This document shows, piece after piece, positions 47,345 to 56,740 of a stretch of 64,000 nt of DNA (positions are counted from its first letter, which is position 1; every line of letters starts with the position of its first letter). Source of the stretch: Streptococcus oralis (GTDB lineage: Bacteria > Bacillota > Bacilli > Lactobacillales > Streptococcaceae); assembly GCF_016127915.1 (NCBI RefSeq), contig NZ_CP066059.1, positions 310,001 through 374,000 of the forward strand. Direction: 5' to 3'. The notes beneath the pieces are model-generated. The model saw only the letters and a list, made by a program, of their open reading frames with translations. It was not told the DNA's origin and did not search any database. The translations under genes and the position numbers were made by a program.

Positions 47345-47785
47345 CTAGAGTGGGTAGACCTTGCGAAATTCTTCCAAAACAACCTTGCTGTCAGGGGTAA
47401 AAGTCAGTCCGGCTTCCCTCATCCACTCGGTGAAAAAGTCCTCATGAACCTGGCGCCAATAGGCTAAAGATTTGTCTCCCTCCCCTTCCTTGTAGGCATG
47501 GTTAGCAGAAACTTGATGAAAAGGCTGAACGGAAACCTTTGTAATTTCGACAATGCAGACAGCCTGATCTTGACTGTCTAAAATGACATCGAAGGTCCCT
47601 TCTTGTGGAAGTGGTTCGTCTTCTAGTGCGTAGAGGTCGTAGGCTGAGGCGGTTGCTGTCTTTTCGCCTTTTAAAACCAAACCTGCCAAGGTATCGGCTT
47701 CCACTCCAAAAGCCCAGGCATCTATCTCATCTCCAATCGCGGGGTTAATTTGCTTGTATGCATTCCACATTTCTTGCGGTGTCAT
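47345..47785 (-). CDS. ASCH-domain protein
   Basis: 146 residues with the ASCH beta-barrel pattern: VLKGEKTATASAYDLYALEDEPLP (about 37-60), DVILDSQDQAVCIVEITKV and WRQVHEDFF. ASCH domains bind RNA or nucleotides, and the bacterial YqfB group hydrolyses N4-acetylcytidine. The activity of this subfamily is unknown. Its start overlaps the PEP-barrel stop by 4 bases, so it is the last gene of a coupled five-gene cassette. Confidence 0.87.
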   Translation of the reverse strand: MTPQEMWNAYKQINPAIGDEIDAWAFGVEADTLAGLVLKGEKTATASAYDLYALEDEPLPQEGTFDVILDSQDQAVCIVEITKVSVQPFHQVSANHAYKEGEGDKSLAYWRQVHEDFFTEWMREAGLTFTPDSKVVLEEFRKVYPL

Positions 47786-48630
47786 GGGTTTCTCCTTTGT
47801 AATTTTTTACTTACTTCTTTTACACGTTTGAGGTGGTCTGGATGGTCAATCTCTAAATTAAAAATCTCTGGAATAGAACTGTAGTGGATAATGCATTTGA
47901 TACCCATCTGATTCATTTTTTGTATAAAAGAATCATTCAGATAGCCTGCTACAGCAAAGTCAATCTTTTTAATCCTTGCTTTATTCTGCATATCTTTTAG
48001 CATATCTAACATTATTTGACTTTCCATATCATGCCATTGACTGTTTCTCACAGTCGCAAAAACAAAAGAAGTCAAATCATTCATTCCAACTATAATCTTT
48101 GAAATACCCGTTTCCAGTATCCTGTCCAAGTCAAAATAAGCTGACGGTAATTCAATCATTGTGCCGACTTTTCCAGTAAAACCATGCTCACGCAATACTC
48201 TAATAGCTTGCTTTAACTGCTCAGAATTATTGACAAAAGGAAAAATAACAGACAGATTGGGATTTGTTTGATAAACTTCTGTAACGACATGTGCCTCAGC
48301 CTGAAATTCATCAGGACACGCCAGCAAACGCCTAGTTCCTCTATATCCAAACAAGGGATGATTTTCATCAAAATGCTCTTTAGTCCCCTCTAAACAATTA
48401 GCTTCTGTATTTGTTAACTCTGAAAAACGATACCAAACCTCTTCATCTGAGTACAAGGAGCAAATGGTGTCTAGATAATCTTTTACAAATTGCTGACAAC
48501 TTGATAAGAGAATATTTTGATTGAGCTCTCTCAGTAAGTATTCTCCACGAATCATGCCAACATGATGAAATAGTTGTGGGTAAACTTTTTCAGCAATTTG
48601 TTCGCCACTAAGGGCAAGTTGGTTTCTCAT
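47782..48630 (-). CDS. Orphan PEP/pyruvate-binding TIM barrel (PPDK/PtsI C-domain-like)
   Basis: 282 residues matching only the C-terminal PEP-utiliser barrel. HHVGMIRGEYLL is like the first PEP-binding Arg segment. GYRGTRRLL gives the second Arg, and FPFVNNSEQLKQAI follows. VGTMIELPSAYFDLDRIL has the metal-ligand Glu, and VGMNDLTSFVFA the Asn/Asp pair. The family's catalytic Cys segment (CGE...GD) is replaced by AGYLNDS. No phosphohistidine or nucleotide-binding domain is present. It may be a PEP/oxaloacetate-type lyase or a ligand sensor. It overlaps the Nudix gene by 23 bases and ASCH by 4. Confidence 0.75.
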   Translation of the reverse strand: MRNQLALSGEQIAEKVYPQLFHHVGMIRGEYLLRELNQNILLSSCQQFVKDYLDTICSLYSDEEVWYRFSELTNTEANCLEGTKEHFDENHPLFGYRGTRRLLACPDEFQAEAHVVTEVYQTNPNLSVIFPFVNNSEQLKQAIRVLREHGFTGKVGTMIELPSAYFDLDRILETGISKIIVGMNDLTSFVFATVRNSQWHDMESQIMLDMLKDMQNKARIKKIDFAVAGYLNDSFIQKMNQMGIKCIIHYSSIPEIFNLEIDHPDHLKRVKEVSKKLQRRNP

Positions 48631-49108
48631 TATTCACCTTCCAATTCATGTAGGAAGTCTTGTCCAGTTCCGGAAATCCTAATAATTCAGACTTGACCTT
48701 CAAGACTAATGGCGATGCATTTTCTTCTGTGATTTTCTGAATATCTATCCAAATATATCCAAGTGAATCATTCGCACCATCAGAGACAGCTTCCGAAATC
48801 GTAACCTGAGGTTCCTTCTCGTTGACCTCAATATCATAAAATGCCATGATATGGTGAACCATAAAATTTTTTAACTCTTCCCTGACGAAAACATCGTAGA
48901 TTCGAGGATTAGAGTAGCTTCTAACAGTATATCCCGTCTCTTCCATAACTTCTCTAATCAGCGTTTCCGTCAATCCTTCCCCAAGTTGCTGACTACCACC
49001 GGGTAAATCATAACGATGTTGATAAGGGCCCCTCGTTTTTTCAATGCAGAGTAACTTCCCATTTTCAAAGCAAACAGCATAGACTCCAAAGTGTTTTTTG
49101 ATTTCCAT
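48608..49108 (-). CDS. Nudix hydrolase
   Basis: 166 residues with a full Nudix box GX5EX7REUXEEXGU in GSQQLGEGLTETLIREVMEETGY (about 37-60), and an N-terminal beta strand AVCFENGKLLCIEKTRGPYQ. Nudix enzymes hydrolyse nucleoside diphosphate derivatives; the substrate is not predictable. It is coupled to the PEP-barrel gene by a 23-base overlap and follows the SDR gene by 10 bases. Confidence 0.9.
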   Translation of the reverse strand: MEIKKHFGVYAVCFENGKLLCIEKTRGPYQHRYDLPGGSQQLGEGLTETLIREVMEETGYTVRSYSNPRIYDVFVREELKNFMVHHIMAFYDIEVNEKEPQVTISEAVSDGANDSLGYIWIDIQKITEENASPLVLKVKSELLGFPELDKTSYMNWKVNNEKPTCP

Positions 49109-49118
49109 CCAACTCCTC

Positions 49119-49817
49119 CTACTTCAAAGACCAGCCACCATCAATGGTCAGGATTTGTCCTTGCATAGCGCTCGCTTTTCCACTTGCTAAGAAAAGGCTA
49201 ATCTCTGCTACTTCCTCTGGCTCGATCCAGCGCTTGATTGGCGTTTCACTAGCCACCCAGTCAGCCAATCCACCTGGCTCAAAGTCGGCAGCAGTCATGG
49301 CTGTCTTGACTGCCCCTGGAGCAATCCCAAAGATCTGAATACCAGCCTCAGCATAGTCTAGAGCCAACTGCTTGGTAAAGCCAGCTAAGGCGTGCTTAGA
49401 CGAGGTATAGGCGTGACCACCTCCGCCAGCTAGACTTGAAGCAATCGAACACATATTGATGATGATTCCTTTTTTATTTTCCAACATTTGTGTCAAATAA
49501 TGCCGAGTCAACTCAACAGGAGTCACGTAGTTGATTTCAAAAATCTCTTGAATTTCCTGCGCTGTTTGATCCAAAAGGGGTTTGTAATCATCCAAAACTC
49601 CAGCAGTATTGCACAAGACATCCACCTGAGTACACCAGTCAAAAATTGGCTCCAAGTCCAAGGTCAAATCTCTCTGTAAAAAGTGAAAATCACGCTCTAA
49701 GAGTGGATTTTCGCCTTGGTCAACTCCATAAACTTGATAGCCATTCTCTAAAAAGAGTCGTGCTTGAGCCAGACCAATCCCTGAACTTACTCCCGTAATC
49801 AATACACGTCTAGTCAT
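49119..49817 (-). CDS. Short-chain dehydrogenase/reductase (FabG-like)
   Basis: 232 residues. Nucleotide-binding TGVSSGIG (about 8-15), NTAG, catalytic Ser in NMCSIASS and YxxxK in YTSSKHALA (about 137-145), ending in the FabG-type ILTIDGGWSLK. The substrate is unknown. fabG itself normally sits in the fab cluster, so this is an accessory SDR. It overlaps the DUF2829 gene by 8 bases and is second in the cassette. Confidence 0.9.
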   Translation of the reverse strand: MTRRVLITGVSSGIGLAQARLFLENGYQVYGVDQGENPLLERDFHFLQRDLTLDLEPIFDWCTQVDVLCNTAGVLDDYKPLLDQTAQEIQEIFEINYVTPVELTRHYLTQMLENKKGIIINMCSIASSLAGGGGHAYTSSKHALAGFTKQLALDYAEAGIQIFGIAPGAVKTAMTAADFEPGGLADWVASETPIKRWIEPEEVAEISLFLASGKASAMQGQILTIDGGWSLK

Positions 49818-50046
49818 ACACTTCTACCCAATCCGTCGCCAAAACATCACAAGGTGTCGGGCTCCACATGGAAAAACCTTCCCCTTCTCCAGACACGTTG
49901 ATTAGGAAATAAGGCGTCACTTCAAGTGCAACCCCGTTTTGTTCGATAGTGTCAAAGAGTTGGACATAGTTTTCAGCCCCTCCCCAACCAGTTCGTACAT
50001 ATTTTTTCTTGGCCTTTAATCCAGGCAGGATCTCTTCAAATGTCAT
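49810..50046 (-). CDS. DUF2829 protein (Tad2-like fold)
   Basis: 78 residues from MTFEEILPGLKAKKKYVRTGW; the seven upstream codons are rejected for a good GGAGAAA spacing. The pattern (short helix, GKKVxRxGW-type strand, SMWSPTPCDVLATDWVEV at the end) is DUF2829. Phage Tad2 proteins of this family bind cyclic ADP-ribose-type signals and block Thoeris defence; chromosomal copies are common and uncharacterised. It is first in the cassette. The similarity is from memory of the family consensus. Confidence 0.8.
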   Translation of the reverse strand: MTFEEILPGLKAKKKYVRTGWGGAENYVQLFDTIEQNGVALEVTPYFLINVSGEGEGFSMWSPTPCDVLATDWVEVYD

Positions 50047-50081
50047 GTTTTTCTCCTTTAATATCAATAATTCTCCCCTTC

Positions 50082-50122
50082 ATTATAACAAAAAAACCGC
50101 TTTACAACGGCTTTTTGACTGT
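50082..50122. repeat. Direct repeat copy 1 with AKR terminator
   Basis: The 41-base stretch attataacaaa...ctttttgactgt recurs almost unchanged at 51109-51148 (three or four differences). It contains a hairpin (aaccg/cggctt with a bulge) and T/A-runs, acting as terminator of the aldo/keto reductase gene on the minus strand. Confidence 0.75.
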
Positions 50123-50145
50123 GATTTATTTAAATCTGCTTCTAC

Positions 50146-51072
50146 TTACGGCAAATTATTCCCTGCTGCAAGATAAATTTCATACCATTCTTTTCTTGTT
50201 AAGCTAAAGTTTGCCGCTTGGCTAACTTCTCTCAAATGCTTAGGATTTGTTGTACCTACGACTGCCTGCATTTTTGCTGGATAACGCAATATCCAAGAAA
50301 TGGCAATAGTTGAAGGGGTTACTCCATATTTAAAAGCTAGACGATCAAGTACTTGATTCAAAGCTTGAAATTTCTCATTACCAACAAAGTTCCCTTTAAA
50401 ATACCCGAATTGTAAGACAGACCATGCTTGAATGACCACATCGTGTAATTTGCAATATTCAAAAACGCTGCCATCTCGCATAGTTGCTTGACTATCTTCC
50501 ATATTAACATGAAAACCTGATTCGAATCCTGGAGTAAAAGCCGCACTCAATTGTAGCTGATTAACAGCTAACGGCTGCTTGACATCTTTTTTAAGCAACT
50601 CCATCATCATAGGATTTTGATTAGAAACTCCAAAATCTCGGACCTTACCTTGTTTATAAAGAAGATCAAAGGCTTCTGCTACTTGGTCAGATTCCATCAA
50701 AGCATCTGGTCGATGAAGAAGCAAGCTATCTAGATGATCAATCTTCAATCTTTGCAAAATTCCGTCGACTGATTTTATAATATAGTCCTTAGAAAAATCA
50801 AAATAGGTAAATTCTTCAATGCGAATGCCACATTTGGACTGAATCCACATCTTTTCTCTTAAATCTGGACGATTTTTTAGGACAATACCTAACAGTTCTT
50901 CACAACGACCACGACCATAAATATCAGCCAAGTCAAAAGCATTGATTCCAACAGAAAGTGCTGTTTCCACAAGCTCTTCAACTTCTTTTACAGACTTATC
51001 TTTTATTCTCATCATTCCGAGAACAATTTCTGATAATTCTTTGTCATCTTGACCAAGAGTTATGTATCTCAT
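50146..51072 (-). CDS. Aldo/keto reductase
   Basis: 308 residues from MRYITLGQDDKELSEIVLGMMRIKD (AAGGAG upstream; 11 extra codons rejected). Catalytic tetrad visible: Asp and Tyr in FDLADIYGRG (about 45-54), Lys in WIQSKCGI, His in LLLHRPDALM. It reduces carbonyl compounds with NADPH, and the substrate is unknown. It is flanked by near-identical 40-base repeats, so it may have been inserted or duplicated with its terminator. Confidence 0.9.
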   Translation of the reverse strand: MRYITLGQDDKELSEIVLGMMRIKDKSVKEVEELVETALSVGINAFDLADIYGRGRCEELLGIVLKNRPDLREKMWIQSKCGIRIEEFTYFDFSKDYIIKSVDGILQRLKIDHLDSLLLHRPDALMESDQVAEAFDLLYKQGKVRDFGVSNQNPMMMELLKKDVKQPLAVNQLQLSAAFTPGFESGFHVNMEDSQATMRDGSVFEYCKLHDVVIQAWSVLQFGYFKGNFVGNEKFQALNQVLDRLAFKYGVTPSTIAISWILRYPAKMQAVVGTTNPKHLREVSQAANFSLTRKEWYEIYLAAGNNLP

Positions 51073-51108
51073 CAAATTTTTCTCCTTCAATTCTAAATTC
51101 TTCATTTA

Positions 51109-51148
51109 ATTATAACAAAAAACCGTTTTCCAACGGCTTTTTGACTGT
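51109..51148. repeat. Direct repeat copy 2 with nuclease-gene terminator
   Basis: The second copy of the repeat at 50082-50122, in the same orientation. Here the stem is perfect, ccgtt/aacgg (51123-51127, 51132-51136) with A- and T-runs, and terminates the nuclease gene. Confidence 0.75.
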
Positions 51149-51166
51149 ATATCTACTAAATTCATC

Positions 51167-52210
51167 CTACCACTGCAATCCGGCTTCTCTGATTTCTTTC
51201 TTGGAAGCAAATTTACCATTTGGTCTGTGCCATCTTCCGTTTTTATCTCTAAAGTAGCCACCTGAATTTGTTGATTGCGAGTTTGATTCCTGGCTTTCTT
51301 CCTGTTCTTGTGCGGCTTGACGAGCTTTTTCCTGCTCTTCTTCTTTTGCTTTCTTTTCAGCTGCTTCTTTTTCTTCAGCCTCTTTCTTGGCTTTTTCCTC
51401 AGCTTCCTTCTTAGCCTTTTCTTCAGCTTCTTTTTTAGCTTTTTCTTCTTTGTTTTCAACTGTATTTTTAGCCGTACCGTCCAAGTAATTGATTTCAGCA
51501 TTAGCTGAAACATTGTCTAAAACGACATGCGTCACTGAATACTGATCAACCTTTTCTTTACTACCACCCAACTTGATCTCCAAGAGTTTGCCATTTTCAT
51601 CTATTCCCACATACTGCAATTCAATTTGTCTCGGAATTAATTCATCTTTCTGATAGATTGGGGTTACCTTGTAGTCAAGATAATAGTTTGGGTGATTGGC
51701 CAACCAAGAGTCCAATCGATTTTCATAGTAAAGCATGCTACTTTGGTTTTGGTCATCTGTTCCAGAATAATTTCCAGCATTTAGCCAGTTAGTCATTGGA
51801 ACCAGATTCCTCTTTTCATCGTTTAATCCACTAAACTGGTACCCGATCAGATGGCCTCGACTCATCAACCAAGCTTCTTTTTTACCATCACCATAAAAGA
51901 ATTTATAATTGTGCCATCCAACTGGATCATAAGTCAACTTGGACTCTCTCTTCTCAGTTGGCTCATCGCTGTCCTTAAGTTGAATATGAGCACCCGTTGC
52001 GCGTGATTTAGAATCCAATTCCCCAAGTTCTAGTTGTTTCTCATTTTTAAAAGGCAAGAGTCCAGCTTCTTTAAACAACTTCTCATCAAACTTGATTTGC
52101 TTCTGTTCAATTTTTTCTTCTGGGACCTTTGATTCCGCCTTATGTCCAGAACAAGCAACTAGTGTTGTGATTGAAAGCAAGGCAATTGAGAAGGATAGTA
52201 ACTTTTTCAT
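51167..52210 (-). CDS. Secreted DNA/RNA non-specific endonuclease, lipoprotein
   Basis: 347 residues. Lipobox LVAC (Cys about 20) after a signal peptide. The beta-beta-alpha-Me nuclease core shows SRGHLIGYQFSG (catalytic His; the usual Asp of DRGH is Ser here) and NLVPMTNWLNAGNYSGTDDQNQSSMLYYENRLDSWL (metal Asn region). After about 235 comes a charged stretch with repeated KKEAEEKA units and a C-terminal GYFRDKNGRWHRPNGKFASKKEI segment. Such enzymes feed on or clear extracellular DNA, and EndA aids uptake. This is probably a relative, not EndA itself. Confidence 0.85.
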   Translation of the reverse strand: MKKLLSFSIALLSITTLVACSGHKAESKVPEEKIEQKQIKFDEKLFKEAGLLPFKNEKQLELGELDSKSRATGAHIQLKDSDEPTEKRESKLTYDPVGWHNYKFFYGDGKKEAWLMSRGHLIGYQFSGLNDEKRNLVPMTNWLNAGNYSGTDDQNQSSMLYYENRLDSWLANHPNYYLDYKVTPIYQKDELIPRQIELQYVGIDENGKLLEIKLGGSKEKVDQYSVTHVVLDNVSANAEINYLDGTAKNTVENKEEKAKKEAEEKAKKEAEEKAKKEAEEKEAAEKKAKEEEQEKARQAAQEQEESQESNSQSTNSGGYFRDKNGRWHRPNGKFASKKEIREAGLQW

Positions 52211-52336
52211 AAAATTCTCCTTTTTTATATAGTAATTAGATTAATATCTCCTATTACATTTTACTATCATTTTGTTAATTGTTCAAGAATAAAGAGACTG
52301 TTATTATACTATTTCTCCTCCAATGTTTAAAACAAA

Positions 52337-52367
52337 AACGATAACCACTTTTTCAGTAGTTACCGTT
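52337..52367 (-). terminator. Terminator of lytB
   Basis: aacgataaccact/agtagttaccgtt (52337-52349, 52355-52367) pairs over 13 positions with two mismatches. The minus strand continues TTTGTTTT. It lies 13 bases after the lytB stop. Confidence 0.85.
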
Positions 52368-52379
52368 GATTTCTTTTGA

Positions 52380-54632
52380 TTAGTCTTTCCCACCAAGTCT
52401 ACTATTGATGGTCATCATGATGCTGGCTATTTTCTCACCCCAGTATGGATCAGAAGCATAGCGAACATTCATTCCGGTTGCTTTATTTCCAAGGTGGTCT
52501 CTGCCATAGTCGATGTAGTTCTCACGGATCCACTTGGCGGCTCCAAGGATTCCTTTATCCACATTATCAAAGCTCTTGGCTGAGAGATATGGGCTCGTAT
52601 CATAAGCAGCAATACCAAAGAAGTTGTTCTTATCTCTGGCAATTTGACTGCGTCCCCAAGCACTTTCAAGGGCACTATGGGCCATCAAGTAAAGGGCATT
52701 GACACCGTAGCGTTCCTCAGCTTCTTTGAAAGTCGCTCCTTTACCTGCGAGAGGACTATCCTGCAAGTTCATCATCGAATACAGTTTATCCAATTCAGCT
52801 GCACTATAATTACTTGGTTCTCTCAAGTTTTTATAGAGGAAAGGATTTTTAATGGTAAAGCCATCAAAATGCTCTCCATCAGTTGAGTAGTACTTCTTAC
52901 CAATAACCATGGCAGATGTGTGTGGAGCTACTTTGATACTCGTATAAGGAGAGAGTTCATGGTAGAGGAATTTCCCATCACTAGTATAATGAGGGATAAA
53001 CTCGCTACCTTCATCTACTGCTGTCAAATCACTTTGATTCATATAGCCAGATAAGCCAGAAATCGAAACTGCAAGTCGGCCACCTTTTCGAGTCGAACTA
53101 TCCAGTGAAACAATGCTTCCTTGGTTAATGTAACTCAAGATTTCTCCAGATGCACTATAGACATAGGCTGTGATTGGTTTAACTTTGTAATATTTGGTTT
53201 TATCCGCAACATGCCATCTACCAGAAGCATCCAAGGTATGACCATCCACAGTCTCATTTTTTGCCATATAACCGCCGGATTTAAGGTAATACCATGATTG
53301 GTCGGATGAATCGTAGATTAATTCTTTCTCAGCCATCTTTCCATTTGACTTGAGGTAGAACCAATTGTTCTTGTACCATACCCACTCACTTGCAGCCATA
53401 TAACCGCCAGATTTGAGATAGTAGTAACCATTATCCCAGAGCCATTCTTTATCAGCATAATTTCCATCAGAGTTAATATAGAACCATGAGTTATAATTCT
53501 TATCAAAGAGCCAACCTTTACCTGCTTTTGCTCCACTGCTCGTCACATAGGTGCGGTCAATCCAAGTTTCTGTGGAGAGGTAGCCACCGGATTTGAAATG
53601 GTAATCCTTGCCTTTGATCGTTTCCCAGCCTTTTTCAGCATAGGTTCCGTCTGCTTTCAAGTAAAACCACGAGTTATAATTTTTGTCAAAGAGCCATTCG
53701 GATTTCAGTTTAGCTCCACTCTTTGCAACATAGAAGCGGTCAATCCAACGTTCAGTAGAAAGATAGCCTCCAAATTTGAAATGGTAATCTTTACCTTTAA
53801 TCGTTTCCCAGCCTTTTTCGGCATAGCTACCGTCTGCTTTCAAGTAAAACCAAGAATCGTAATTCTTATCAAAGAGCCATTCCGATTTCAGTTTGGCTCC
53901 ACTCTTTGCAACATAGAAGCGGCCAATCCAGCGCTCGGTAGAAAGATAGCCTCCAAATTTGAAATGGTAGTCCTTTCCATCTATGGTTTGCCAGCCATTT
54001 TCAGCATAGGTACCATCTTGTTGAATGTAGAACCAACTGCTATAGTTGTCATCATAAATCCAACCTTGTTTGACCTTATTACCATTTTCTGACAAATAGT
54101 TCTTACCAAGCCAAGTACCTCTCAGCATTTTACCTTGAGAATTAACGTAGTACTCGTTTCCACCTTGAGTGACCCACTCATCTTTGGCCATTTTCCCATC
54201 TTCTTTAAGGTAATATTTTTCCTGACCTTGTTGAATCCACTCATTTTGAGCTTTTTGACCATCCGACTTGAGATAATACCAGGATTGTTTTTCTTGGTCA
54301 AACACCCATTGATTCTTGACCCTAGCACCACTTTCAGCCACATAGTACTGGTTGATCCAAGTTTTTGTGGCTAATTTTCCGGTCTCGTTAAAATAGTAAT
54401 CCTTACCACCAACAGTCAGCCAGCCGTTTTCTGCACGTTGTCCATCAGCCTTAAGATAAAACCAATTCTGATACGTTTGGTCAAAGATCCACTGGTTGGT
54501 TACTTGTTTTCCATCAGCTTTGAGGTAGGTCTTTCCTTTCCAAGTCCCTTCATCTGCTTTAGCTGTTTCTAGTATAGTAAAAAAACACCCCAATAAGCCA
54601 GCACTTACTAGGGCCACTTTCCATCGTTTCAT
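52380..54632 (-). CDS. lytB: LytB, choline-binding endo-beta-N-acetylglucosaminidase
   Basis: 750 residues. Signal peptide (about 1-26, ...ETAKADEG). About twenty choline-binding repeats (W/Y-rich, ~20 residues each) fill 28-485. An SH3b-like linker (about 490-550) and a GH73 module (about 560-750) follow, with catalytic Glu in AHSALESAWGRSQIA. LytB splits the last wall bonds between daughter cells. It is longer than the pneumococcal protein I remember because of extra repeats: a 61-codon unit is repeated three times. Repeats precede the catalytic part, as in LytB and unlike LytA. -10 TACAAT at 54664-54669. Confidence 0.95.
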   Translation of the reverse strand: MKRWKVALVSAGLLGCFFTILETAKADEGTWKGKTYLKADGKQVTNQWIFDQTYQNWFYLKADGQRAENGWLTVGGKDYYFNETGKLATKTWINQYYVAESGARVKNQWVFDQEKQSWYYLKSDGQKAQNEWIQQGQEKYYLKEDGKMAKDEWVTQGGNEYYVNSQGKMLRGTWLGKNYLSENGNKVKQGWIYDDNYSSWFYIQQDGTYAENGWQTIDGKDYHFKFGGYLSTERWIGRFYVAKSGAKLKSEWLFDKNYDSWFYLKADGSYAEKGWETIKGKDYHFKFGGYLSTERWIDRFYVAKSGAKLKSEWLFDKNYNSWFYLKADGTYAEKGWETIKGKDYHFKSGGYLSTETWIDRTYVTSSGAKAGKGWLFDKNYNSWFYINSDGNYADKEWLWDNGYYYLKSGGYMAASEWVWYKNNWFYLKSNGKMAEKELIYDSSDQSWYYLKSGGYMAKNETVDGHTLDASGRWHVADKTKYYKVKPITAYVYSASGEILSYINQGSIVSLDSSTRKGGRLAVSISGLSGYMNQSDLTAVDEGSEFIPHYTSDGKFLYHELSPYTSIKVAPHTSAMVIGKKYYSTDGEHFDGFTIKNPFLYKNLREPSNYSAAELDKLYSMMNLQDSPLAGKGATFKEAEERYGVNALYLMAHSALESAWGRSQIARDKNNFFGIAAYDTSPYLSAKSFDNVDKGILGAAKWIRENYIDYGRDHLGNKATGMNVRYASDPYWGEKIASIMMTINSRLGGKD
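53448..53996 (-). repeat. lytB: Three tandem 183-bp units inside lytB
   Basis: Residues 213-273, 274-334 and 335-395 are copies of a 61-residue block (GW-TI-GKDYHFK-GGYLSTE-WI...WFYLKADG-YAEK), each three choline-binding repeats. Units 1 and 2 are nearly identical in DNA; unit 3 diverges at its end (YVTSSGAKAGKGW). This kind of array expands and contracts by slippage or recombination. Confidence 0.85.
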
Positions 54633-54742
54633 TTAAATGCTCCAATAACGTTTTCTAAGCCTTATTGTAACATAGTTAATCGACGGAAATATTACAAATT
54701 GATGAAGATTCTGTGTCTTGTTGAGGATAAGGAAGTTCTAGC

Positions 54743-56492
<1,750 letters not shown>

Positions 56493-56512
56493 GATTTTCC
56501 TCCTTAAATTTT

Positions 56513-56671
56513 AAGGGGACCAGATAAAGAAAAGACCTTGCGATTGCAAGGCCTCAGTTGGGTTAGGCTAGAACTCATGCGCACACTTAAAAAGTCCCCA
56601 CAGAGAGCCCCCCTTATCCCTTTTATCTGACACCTTGTGAGTCTCTCTGGACTCCCCTTAAAGGTTAAATT
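56513..56671 (-). promoter_or_regulatory. PyrR-type attenuator of pyrK-pyrDB
   Basis: Minus-strand leader: the PyrR binding loop AGUCCAGAGAGACU (56640-56653) matches the known consensus, and GGGGCUCUCUGUGGGGACU forms its competitor arm. The intrinsic terminator ccttgc/gcaagg (56536-56541, 56546-56551; stem from 56534 to 56553) is followed by CTTTTCTTTA. With UMP-bound PyrR the terminator forms, and without it the antiterminator forms. pyrR is not in the window. Confidence 0.9.
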
Positions 56672-56677
56672 TGTATT

Positions 56678-56706
56678 AGTATACTCTTTCAAAGAAAAAA
56701 AGTCAA
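56678..56706 (-). promoter_or_regulatory. pyrK promoter
   Basis: -35 TTGACT (56701-56706), 17-bp spacer, -10 TATACT (56678-56683). The -35 lies inside the stem of the glyoxalase terminator. Confidence 0.8.
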
Positions 56707-56733
56707 GTAGAAAACGAACATTCTACTTGACTT
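56700..56733 (-). terminator. Terminator of the glyoxalase gene
   Basis: Perfect 13-bp stem aagtcaagtagaa/ttctacttgactt (56700-56712, 56721-56733) with A-run to the left (U-tract). It shares bases with the pyrK -35. Confidence 0.85.
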
Positions 56734-56740
56734 CGCTGAG

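Noticed and set aside
51106..51513. Lysine-rich plus-one frame (KKKLKKRLRRKLRKK...) overlapping the nuclease gene
   Set aside because: It is a frame shadow of the KKEAEEKA repeats, with no ribosome site and low-complexity composition.
52469..53536. Several 60-90-codon frames inside lytB, both strands
   Set aside because: They are shadows of the repeat-rich coding region without start signals.
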